Assembly (NCBI RefSeq): GCF_002311515.1
Contig: NZ_DCAO01000025.1
Location: forward strand, 1 to 9,764
Direction: 5' to 3'
Length of the DNA stretch: 9,764 bases
From: Thalassospira sp. UBA1131
GTDB taxonomy: Bacteria > Pseudomonadota > Alphaproteobacteria > Rhodospirillales > Thalassospiraceae
Each line of letters begins with the position of its first letter. The stretch's first letter is position 1. A model generated the notes under the pieces. The model worked only from the letters and a program-made list of their open reading frames with translations, did no database searches and was not told the origin of the DNA. Shown here piece after piece: positions 1 to 5,296 of the stretch. A program made the translations under genes and the position numbers.

Positions 1-363
1 GAAAAGTGTCCGGGTCGGGCCAACTGCGCGTGCGGTTGCGGTGCGGGGTTCGCCATCCAGCAATGCGATCTCGCCAAATACCGCACCGGGGGCCAGAACG
101 TTAAGCACGATTTCCTTGCCGGTTTCCGAAACCGATGAAATGCGAACCTTGCCGGCCTCAACCGCATAAAGCCCGTCTGCTGGTGCACCCTTTTCAAACA
201 GCAACTGACCATCGTCGAACCGGCGTACAGTCGCCTGGTTTGACAGTTGCTCCAACAGTTCGGGGTCCAGATCCTCAAACAGGAAGCTGCCTGCCAGAAT
301 GCGCGAAGCAATCTTCGCAAGTTGCGGTGATTTTGGGCCGGTTACACTGTTCACGGGGTTCAC
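1..363 (-). CDS. Cyclic-nucleotide-binding (Crp/Fnr-type) protein, N-terminal part, truncated by the window edge
   Basis: Reverse-strand reading gives an open frame of 121 residues from a GTG at 363 to the left edge with no stop. Residues about 27-121 look like a cNMP-binding beta-roll. 'LLFEKGAPADGLYAV' followed by 'AGKVRI' is the typical strand pair, and 'FGEIALLDGEPRTATARA' (residues 96-113) matches the phosphate-binding cassette, with the Glu and Arg that contact the cyclic phosphate in cAMP-binding members. The start is uncertain: GTG at 363 and GTG at 354 are both possible, an in-frame TGA lies at 382-384, and neither start has a strong ribosome binding site. The C-terminal part is outside the window, so it cannot be decided whether this is a Crp/Fnr DNA-binding regulator, a channel or another cNMP-domain protein. 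It is divergent from the transport operon; a regulatory link is possible but nothing in the sequence shows one. Confidence 0.82.
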   Translation of the reverse strand, partial: MNPVNSVTGPKSPQLAKIASRILAGSFLFEDLDPELLEQLSNQATVRRFDDGQLLFEKGAPADGLYAVEAGKVRISSVSETGKEIVLNVLAPGAVFGEIALLDGEPRTATARAVGPTRTLF

Positions 364-678
364 TTTGAAAATGGTTTCGTTTCAGCGGGCGAATCGCAGA
401 ATTCGAATGCCAAAGTAGCACAAATATCCTGCTTTACAGCAAGCTGTTTTGCAATTGGCATCTGGCCATTGCATCTGTTGCCAAGTCACTGGAATGCTTG
501 TGAAGCGGCAAGGTTTTTTGATGTCACTGGTTTGAAATTCAGACAGCCCTCCCCCAAGCTTATAGATGTTAAAGCATCGCTTTTTGGCAGGAATTTGACA
601 GGGAGATAGCGACAAGCCGCAGAGCATGGCAACGATCCGAGCGGGTCCAAAGGCCTTATTTTACGCGGCTTACAGGTA

Positions 679-693
679 AAATATAGAATATTT
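679..693. promoter_or_regulatory. Perfect palindrome AAATAT-AGA-ATATTT touching the -35 box; candidate operator
   Basis: Two exact 6-bp inverted arms are separated by 3 bp. The right arm overlaps the first bases of the proposed -35 hexamer (692-697), so a protein bound here could block or position RNA polymerase. The dyad shape suits a dimeric regulator, and the GntR/FadR-type protein encoded in the same operon is the obvious candidate. It does not match the common FadR-subfamily core (TNGTNNNACNA), so the assignment to that regulator is inference. An AT-only palindrome in an AT-rich stretch could also arise by chance. Confidence 0.35.
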
Positions 694-720
694 GACAAAA
701 TCTCCTATGTTTTTTAAATT
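692..720 (+). promoter_or_regulatory. Candidate sigma-70 promoter for the TRAP/quinate operon
   Basis: The -35 hexamer is a perfect TTGACA (692-697). After exactly 17 bp comes TAAATT (715-720), which matches the TATAAT consensus at 4 of 6 positions. Transcription would start near 727 and give a leader of about 80 nt before the dctP ATG. It lies in the most AT-rich part of the intergenic region. The start site has not been mapped, so this is a pattern-based call. Confidence 0.45.
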
Positions 721-734
721 ATCCTAATTCCGAA

Positions 735-780
735 CAGGGACCGCCCAAGAACAAGAGTGTCAAAAGCAACCAGGGTCCGC
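735..780 (+). repeat. Direct repeat CAGGG(A/T)CCGC in the dctP leader
   Basis: CAGGGACCGC at 735-744 and CAGGGTCCGC at 771-780 differ at one base and begin 36 bp apart. Each copy contains a GGWCC core, which is itself a small palindrome, so the pair also offers GGACC/GGTCC complementarity in the transcript. Both copies lie downstream of the proposed promoter and upstream of the dctP ribosome binding site. They could be paired binding sites for a repressor or an RNA stem; neither is shown. Confidence 0.4.
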
Positions 781-808
781 GGATGTCGTTTTATATCGGG
801 AGGAAGAA

Positions 809-1834
809 ATGAAGATGATTTCCAAAGGTGCCTTGTTTGGCGCCGCTTCAATGGTCGCCGCGTCATTTGGTTTTAACGCGCAGGCAGCCGATGTGACCCT
901 GAACTTTGCCCATGTTGACCCGGCAGAGTGGACCACCTCGAAAAAAGGTGCAGCGTCACAGGTCTTTAAAAACATTGTCGAAGCAGAATCGGCTGGCCGT
1001 ATTGAGGTCGCTCTGTTCCCGGCCGGTGCGCTGGGCGGTGAAACCGATCTGCTGCAGAACACCCAGGACGGTACGCTTGCCATGTCGATGGTATCGGGAC
1101 CGTTCTCCAAGGTCTGCCCTGAGGCAGCCGTTCTTGATATCCCTTATGTTTTCCCGAATGCCAACGTTGCCTGGAACGTTCTGGATGGTGATTTCGGTAA
1201 GGAACTTGCCGCGCACTGCCTGGAAAAAACCGGTCTGCGTACGCTGGCCTATGGTGAAACCGGTTTCCGTAACTTTACCAACTCCCAGCGCGCAATTTCC
1301 GAGCCGAAAGACATGGAAGGCTTGAAGATTCGCGTCATGACCGTTCCGCTGTTCGTGGAAATGGTCAAGGCACTTGGTGGCGAACCAACCCCGATTCCAT
1401 GGCCGGAAGTCCCGACCGCACTGACCACCGGCACGGTGGACGGTCAGGAAAACCCGATCAGCGTGATCTATGCCAACAAGTTCTATGAAATGCAGAAATA
1501 CCTGACGCTTGACCGTCACGTATATGGCACCGACTTCATCGTGATCAACGAAGCAATCTATCAGAACCTTTCCGAGGCTGATCAGGCACTTCTGCGTCGC
1601 GCCGCCGGTGTTGCATCGAACGTTGGCCGTGCGGTTCAGCAGTTCAACTCTGCCGAAGGCGTTGCCAAACTGGCAGAGGAAGGCATGGAAGTAACCACGC
1701 CGACCGCCGAACAGCTCAAGATGTTCCGTGATGCCGCTCAGCCGGCAGTTATCGAATGGCTTTCGGGCGAGATCGATGCTGCATGGATCGAAAAACTGCA
1801 AACTGCCGTTTCCGAAGCTGAAGCTTCAATATAA
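809..1834 (+). CDS. dctP: TRAP transporter solute-binding protein (DctP family), probably for quinate/shikimate
   Basis: This is the periplasmic receptor of a tripartite ATP-independent transporter. The 341-residue length is normal for the family. Residues 1-26 form a Sec signal peptide (basic MKMISK, hydrophobic core, AQA cleavage site before ADVTLNF). Family landmarks include 'TGFRNFTN' (R154), 'GLKIRV' (R175) and 'TVDGQENP' (N215). Their spacing matches the carboxylate-contacting Arg/Arg/Asn positions known in sialic-acid TRAP receptors, so a carboxylate ligand is expected. ATG 809 is preferred over the in-frame ATG at 815 because GGGAGG (798-803) lies 5 nt upstream of it. It is first in the operon and is separated from dctQ by a strong hairpin, which fits higher expression of the receptor than of the permease. 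The substrate is inferred only from the downstream quinate/shikimate genes; the family also binds other organic acids. Confidence 0.93.
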   Translation: MKMISKGALFGAASMVAASFGFNAQAADVTLNFAHVDPAEWTTSKKGAASQVFKNIVEAESAGRIEVALFPAGALGGETDLLQNTQDGTLAMSMVSGPFSKVCPEAAVLDIPYVFPNANVAWNVLDGDFGKELAAHCLEKTGLRTLAYGETGFRNFTNSQRAISEPKDMEGLKIRVMTVPLFVEMVKALGGEPTPIPWPEVPTALTTGTVDGQENPISVIYANKFYEMQKYLTLDRHVYGTDFIVINEAIYQNLSEADQALLRRAAGVASNVGRAVQQFNSAEGVAKLAEEGMEVTTPTAEQLKMFRDAAQPAVIEWLSGEIDAAWIEKLQTAVSEAEASI

Positions 1835-1843
1835 TCGGTGTTT

Positions 1844-1886
1844 GGCGGGTCGGGTGCTCCTCCTTGCACCTGACCTGCCCTTTTTT
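1844..1886 (+). terminator. Intrinsic terminator-like hairpin between dctP and dctQ
   Basis: The arms 1844-1857 (GGCGGGTCGGGTGC) and 1866-1879 (GCACCTGACCTGCC) form a 14-bp stem with two G-U wobbles and no mismatch. The loop is 8 nt and the stem is followed by C and six T (1881-1886). It begins 9 nt after the dctP stop codon. The features are those of a Rho-independent terminator or, with read-through, a 3'-end stabilising stem for the dctP message. A second small hairpin (TGCTT-ATAA-AAGCA, 1897-1910) follows. No convincing promoter is seen before dctQ, so dctQM and the catabolic genes probably depend on read-through. Confidence 0.8.
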
Positions 1887-1941
1887 CCCGCCACCGTGCT
1901 TATAAAAGCATAATAATTTTCAGAGCGATCCGGGGGAACCC

Positions 1942-2424
1942 ATGCAACGCACCGAGAATGCTTACAAGCGTTTGCTCGCCGGACTTTCGGGATTAAGTAT
2001 CCTAATTGTTTTTGGTGTCGTTTTTGCCGGCAGTGTCAGCCGATATCTGTTTTCTTCCCCGCTGCAATGGAGCGAAGAAATCGCGAAATACGCGATGATC
2101 TATGGCTGCATGTTCGGTGTGGCCTATGCCTATCTGCAGGGTACCCAGATCACTTTCAGCATTGTTGTTGATACCATTCCCGCACGCATCCGCCGCAAGC
2201 TTGCAATCATTGTTGATGCCGCGACGCTGGTGCTGGGTGGTATTCTTGCCTATGCAGGCTATGTGTTTGCCGCCAAGCGCGGCGGTATTGTTGCCTCTGG
2301 CATTGGCATTCAGATGTATTGGGCGCAAATCGCCATCACCGTTGGTGGTGTTTGTCTGGTGATTGCCGCCATTTTGCGCCTTGCATCTTGTCTGAATAAG
2401 AATTCCACCGGGGGTGAAGCATGA
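1942..2424 (+). CDS. dctQ: TRAP transporter small membrane subunit (DctQ family)
   Basis: The 160-residue protein is the small integral membrane component that couples the receptor to the DctM permease in the cytoplasmic membrane. Four hydrophobic segments are visible at about residues 14-34, 50-66, 86-110 and 126-148. The family signature after the first helix is present: 'SRYLFSSPLQWSEEIAKY' (residues 33-50) with the conserved Trp-Ser-Glu-Glu. ATG 1942 has a GGGGGA ribosome binding site at 1932-1937. Its stop codon overlaps the dctM start (ATGA at 2421-2424), which indicates translational coupling and fixed stoichiometry with DctM. It lies 107 bp after dctP, beyond the terminator-like hairpin. 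The family is divergent at sequence level, but the signature and the neighbours make the call secure. Confidence 0.93.
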   Translation: MQRTENAYKRLLAGLSGLSILIVFGVVFAGSVSRYLFSSPLQWSEEIAKYAMIYGCMFGVAYAYLQGTQITFSIVVDTIPARIRRKLAIIVDAATLVLGGILAYAGYVFAAKRGGIVASGIGIQMYWAQIAITVGGVCLVIAAILRLASCLNKNSTGGEA

Positions 2425-3689
2425 TTACCGGCGTCACCCTTCTGGCACTGCTTGCGATCGGTGCGCCGGTTGCCTTTGCAATCGCGCTTGGCATTGTCGC
2501 CTATATCAGTACCGGCACGTTTGGCATTGATCTTCTGCCGCAGCGTATCTTTGCCGGGATGGACAGCTTTACCATTCTTGCCATTCCGCTGTTTGTTCTG
2601 GCCGGCGAGTTGATGAATGCCAGTGGCATCACATCGCGTGTGATCAATCTGGCCAATGCGCTTGTCGGGCACGCCAAGGCCGGTCTGGCCCAGGTCAATA
2701 TCTGGTCCTCGGTGATCTTTGCCGGTCTTTCGGGCTCTGCGGTTGCCGATACATCCGCGATTGGTCGTATCTTTATTCCGTCGATGGAAAAGGAAGGCTA
2801 TCCGCGTGATTTTGCTGCCGCCCTGACGGCCGCATCATCGGTCATCGGCCCGATCATTCCGCCCAGCATTCCGGTGATTATCTATGCGCTGATTACCACC
2901 AATGTGTCGGTTCCGGCCTTGTTCCTTGCCGGGATTGTGCCGGGTGTTTTGTTGGCGATTGCGCTGTCGGTTTATGTGCGTTTCTTTGTCAAAAACCATG
3001 CCAAGCCGCGCGAACGCATGAATATGGGCGAGAAGCTCAAGGCGATCTGGAACGGCCTTATTCCGCTGTTCATGCCGGTCTTTGTCATCGGCTCGATCCT
3101 GGCCGGCATCGTTACTCCGACCGAGGCGGCGAGCTTTGCGGTGTTCTATGCGCTGGTTGTTGGCCTGTTCGTATTCCGGGAACTGAAACCGGGTGATCTG
3201 CCGGCAATTTTCGCAGGTGCCATGCGTGATTCATCAAGCATCCTGATCATCATGGCAACGGTGGCGGCGGCAAACTGGTTCATGACCTTTGCCGGTATTC
3301 CGCAAACCGTCAGCAAGTTCGTTCTGGGCTATGTCGACAGCCCGGTCACCTTCCTGATCCTGATCAACCTGATGCTTTTGGCGGTTGGTCTGGTGCTTGA
3401 AGGCATTGCTGCGATGCTGGTGCTGGTGCCGATCCTGCATCCGATCGCGATCAGCCTTGGCATTGATCCGACCCATTTCGGGATCATCGTGATCTTTAAC
3501 CTGATGATCGGTCTGATTACGCCGCCGATGGGACTGTGTCTGTTTGTTGCGGATGCAATTGCGGGCGTCGGTATGGCCCGAATGATCCGCGCGATCATGC
3601 CGTTCTTTATCGTTGAACTGGCGGTGTTGCTGATCATCACCTTTGTACCGGGCATCGTTACGTTCTTGCCCGATCTGTTTGGATTTTAG
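2421..3689 (+). CDS. dctM: TRAP transporter large permease subunit (DctM family)
   Basis: The 422-residue polytopic protein is almost entirely hydrophobic helices, the normal size for the large TRAP subunit, which carries the ion-coupled translocation path. DctM signatures occur in order: 'GLSGSAVADTSAIG' (102-115), 'GPIIPPSIP' (143-151), 'VTPTEAASFAVFYAL' (231-245), 'LVLEGIAAMLVLVPIL' (324-339) and 'TPPMGLCLF' (367-375). The two Pro-rich hairpin motifs and the internal similarity of the halves are characteristic of this elevator-type transporter superfamily. The start overlaps the dctQ stop by 4 nt. The shikimate dehydrogenase gene begins only 11 nt after the stop, which ties transport and catabolism into one transcript. 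Uptake is expected to be driven by an ion gradient, usually sodium, as for other TRAP systems; that is family knowledge. Confidence 0.95.
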   Translation: MITGVTLLALLAIGAPVAFAIALGIVAYISTGTFGIDLLPQRIFAGMDSFTILAIPLFVLAGELMNASGITSRVINLANALVGHAKAGLAQVNIWSSVIFAGLSGSAVADTSAIGRIFIPSMEKEGYPRDFAAALTAASSVIGPIIPPSIPVIIYALITTNVSVPALFLAGIVPGVLLAIALSVYVRFFVKNHAKPRERMNMGEKLKAIWNGLIPLFMPVFVIGSILAGIVTPTEAASFAVFYALVVGLFVFRELKPGDLPAIFAGAMRDSSSILIIMATVAAANWFMTFAGIPQTVSKFVLGYVDSPVTFLILINLMLLAVGLVLEGIAAMLVLVPILHPIAISLGIDPTHFGIIVIFNLMIGLITPPMGLCLFVADAIAGVGMARMIRAIMPFFIVELAVLLIITFVPGIVTFLPDLFGF

Positions 3690-3700
3690 GATACCTGTCC

Positions 3701-4549
3701 ATGTTGAAACTCGGTCTTATTGGTAAAGGCATTTCGCGGAGCCAGTCGGCACGACTGCACGTATTGCTGGGCCGTATGTGCGGTATGGATGTCACGTACG
3801 ACTATCTCGACAGCGATGTGATCAAGGATTTCGATCTGATCAAGCAGCTGACCACCTGTGCGGAAACCGGCTATGCCGGGGTCAATGTGACCCATCCGTA
3901 CAAAACAAGTGCGCGCAAACTGATCACCCCGCGCAAACGCCTGCCCGAAGCCCTGGGCTCGGTAAACACCGTTGTCTTCCGCGAAGATGGCTGGCGCGGG
4001 GATAACACCGACTTTGTCGGCTTCATGCGCGGCTATCAAAAACAGTTCGGCGACGCCAAGCCGGGAACCGTTTTGCAGATGGGGGCGGGCGGTGTCGGCC
4101 TTGCCACGGCGTTTGGCCTGCGCGGGCTTGGTGCGGACAAGATCCTGATCCATGACAAGGACGCCGCGCGCGGTGAAGAACTGGTGGCAACCCTTGTTGC
4201 GGCCAATGCCAATGCGGCCTTTGTCGGTGAAGATGACCTTTCTGACGCGGTGCGAGCGTCCGATGGTTTGATCAACTGCACGCCGGTTGGCATGAACCAG
4301 TATCCCGGCTGCCCGTTTGATACCGATCTGTTCGGTGGACAGAAATGGGCATTTGATGCGGTCTATACGCCGGTTCAAACCGCCTTCCTGCGCGCTGCGG
4401 CCAAATCGGGGATCGACGTCATGACCGGCTTTGAACTCTTCTTCTTTCAGGGTATTGAAGCATTTGAAGTTTTCAGCGGGGCAGAGATTGATGCCGACGC
4501 TGCAAGGGACGAATACTTCAATGCCTATCCCGAGGCATTGACAGGCTAG
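3701..4549 (+). CDS. Quinate/shikimate dehydrogenase, probably NAD-preferring (catabolic)
   Basis: This AroE-superfamily enzyme (282 residues, normal length) would oxidise shikimate to 3-dehydroshikimate and quinate to 3-dehydroquinate. The substrate domain has S14 and S16 in 'GISRSQSARLH', 'GVNVTHPYK' with the catalytic Lys at 68, 'GSVNT' (86-90) and 'GDNTDFVGF' with the catalytic Asp at 104. The Rossmann part has 'GAGGVG' (128-133), 'NCTPVGM' (192-198), 'FDAVYTP' (218-224) and Q250. The 'SRxxS' and 'VTHPYK' forms are closer to Corynebacterium-type quinate/shikimate dehydrogenases than to biosynthetic AroE. The second nucleotide-binding strand ends 'ILIHDKD': an acidic D152 stands where NADP enzymes carry a basic Asn-Arg-Thr-type loop, which suggests NAD. 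ATG 3701 has an AGGA at 3688-3691 within the dctM stop region. Whether it uses quinate, shikimate or both cannot be read from sequence. Confidence 0.88.
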   Translation: MLKLGLIGKGISRSQSARLHVLLGRMCGMDVTYDYLDSDVIKDFDLIKQLTTCAETGYAGVNVTHPYKTSARKLITPRKRLPEALGSVNTVVFREDGWRGDNTDFVGFMRGYQKQFGDAKPGTVLQMGAGGVGLATAFGLRGLGADKILIHDKDAARGEELVATLVAANANAAFVGEDDLSDAVRASDGLINCTPVGMNQYPGCPFDTDLFGGQKWAFDAVYTPVQTAFLRAAAKSGIDVMTGFELFFFQGIEAFEVFSGAEIDADAARDEYFNAYPEALTG

Positions 4550-4561
4550 GGGACCAAGACC

Positions 4562-5215
4562 ATGAGCAGCAGTACCGTTGCCGAGACAGTCTATAACGAA
4601 ATTCGCGATGACATTTTGTATGGCGAATTGCAGCCGGGCGTGAAGCTTAAGCTCGAGGCGCTGCGCGAACGTTATAGCGTCGGGGTCAACACGCTGCGTG
4701 AAGTGCTTAATCGTCTGGTGGCGTCGGGCTTTGTGTTTGTCGAAGGCCAGAAGGGCTTCCGTGTTGTTGAAACATCGCCGTCGAACTTCATGGAACTGAC
4801 GGCGATGCGTCTGTTGCTTGAACGCGATGGTCTGGCGGCCTCGATCAAGCATGGCGACGTTGAATGGGAAGCCCGGGTTGCGGCCGCCCATCACAAGCTT
4901 TCCACTGTTGAAAAGCAGATGCTTGATCGTGACAGCCGTGAACTGACCGTACGCTGGAGCCAGTATGACCGCGAATTTCATCAGGCGCTGATTTCGGCCT
5001 GTGGGTCGAACCTGCATATGCGCCTGCACCACGAGATTTTCGATCAGTTCCGCCGCTATGTGGTGATCGAACTCAAAACCCATGGTTTCCGTGCCCAGGA
5101 AATCATCGATGAGCATCGCGAAATCTGTGAGCTGTCGCTTGCACGGGATCTGGATGGCGCGATTGCCAAACTGACCGACCATATCGAAACCTATCGGCGC
5201 CGTTCACAGCATTGA
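4562..5215 (+). CDS. GntR-family transcriptional regulator, FadR subfamily with FCD ligand domain
   Basis: The 217-residue protein has an N-terminal winged helix (about residues 6-70). 'DDILYGELQPG' is the usual GntR opening, and the recognition region reads 'GVNTLREVLNRL', where most relatives have a Pro-Val-Arg-Glu-Ala-Leu core. Residues 76-212 form an all-helical FCD domain. D136 and H140 ('DREFH'), H185 ('DEHREI') and H207 ('TDHIE') fit the metal-binding Asp/His set that contacts carboxylate effectors in this family. The gene starts 12 nt after the dehydrogenase stop with AGGGGA as ribosome binding site, so it is co-transcribed and autoregulation is likely. Its position inside the pathway suggests it senses quinate, shikimate or a downstream acid. 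The effector, the operator and the sign of regulation are not shown; the palindrome at 679-693 is one candidate site. Confidence 0.9.
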   Translation: MSSSTVAETVYNEIRDDILYGELQPGVKLKLEALRERYSVGVNTLREVLNRLVASGFVFVEGQKGFRVVETSPSNFMELTAMRLLLERDGLAASIKHGDVEWEARVAAAHHKLSTVEKQMLDRDSRELTVRWSQYDREFHQALISACGSNLHMRLHHEIFDQFRRYVVIELKTHGFRAQEIIDEHREICELSLARDLDGAIAKLTDHIETYRRRSQH

Positions 5216-5221
5216 TCTGCG

Positions 5222-5239
5222 CGCGGGGCAAGCCCCGCG
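5222..5239 (+). repeat. Perfect GC-rich hairpin between the gntR gene and quiC
   Basis: CGCGGGGC (5222-5229) and GCCCCGCG (5232-5239) are exact complements around AA, realistically a 7-bp stem with a CAAG tetraloop. No T-tract follows, so it is a poor intrinsic terminator. It begins 6 nt after the regulator stop codon, consistent with an mRNA-stabilising or processing stem or a Rho-related signal. A second short dyad, ATGTG (5260-5264) with CACAT (5274-5278), lies just before the quiC ribosome binding site. Confidence 0.6.
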
Positions 5240-5296
5240 ATTGCAGTATCCTTCTGTGAATGTGCCGGTGCCCCACATGCATCCCGGAGGGATAAA

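Larger units (their letters stand above)
364..808. other. Divergent intergenic region upstream of the TRAP operon
   Basis: This 445-bp region lies between the divergent cNMP-binding gene and dctP and holds no convincing gene. The short minus-strand frames in it are rich in Cys and Pro and resemble no family. Its dctP-proximal half becomes AT-rich (about 670-725) and carries a promoter-like element (692-720), a palindrome (679-693) and a direct repeat in the presumed leader (735-744 and 771-780). The heptamer TTTGACA occurs at 594-600 and 691-697, and inverted at 758-764. An imperfect stem lies at 451-472 (GCAAT/ATTGC outer arms) and a weak AAAGC/GCTTT hairpin at 571-583. The 8-mer GTCACTGG is repeated at 485-492 and 523-530. 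Confidence 0.6.

Noticed and set aside
595..623. TTGACA at 595-600 as a second promoter for dctP
   Set aside because: At 17 bp spacing the sequence is CGCAGA, with no -10-like hexamer nearby.
382..698. Two short minus-strand frames (382-627 and 486-698) in the divergent intergenic region
   Set aside because: They overlap each other in different frames, are Cys/Pro-rich with no domain-like pattern, and lack good ribosome binding sites.
956..1801. A 281-codon minus-strand open frame opposite dctP
   Set aside because: It lies wholly within a well-supported TRAP receptor gene and its translation resembles no family.
1897..1915. TATAAA/CATAAT-like sequence before dctQ as a second promoter
   Set aside because: No acceptable -35 hexamer occurs at 16-18 bp upstream; the AT-rich bases are better described as a small hairpin.
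3686..5182. A 498-codon minus-strand open frame opposite the dehydrogenase and regulator genes
   Set aside because: It is antisense to two genes with clear family motifs, has no recognisable domain, and reflects codon bias on the true strand.
5260..5278. ATGTG-N9-CACAT as a CRP-type binding site
   Set aside because: The spacing differs from the TGTGA-N6-TCACA consensus and the inner bases do not match.
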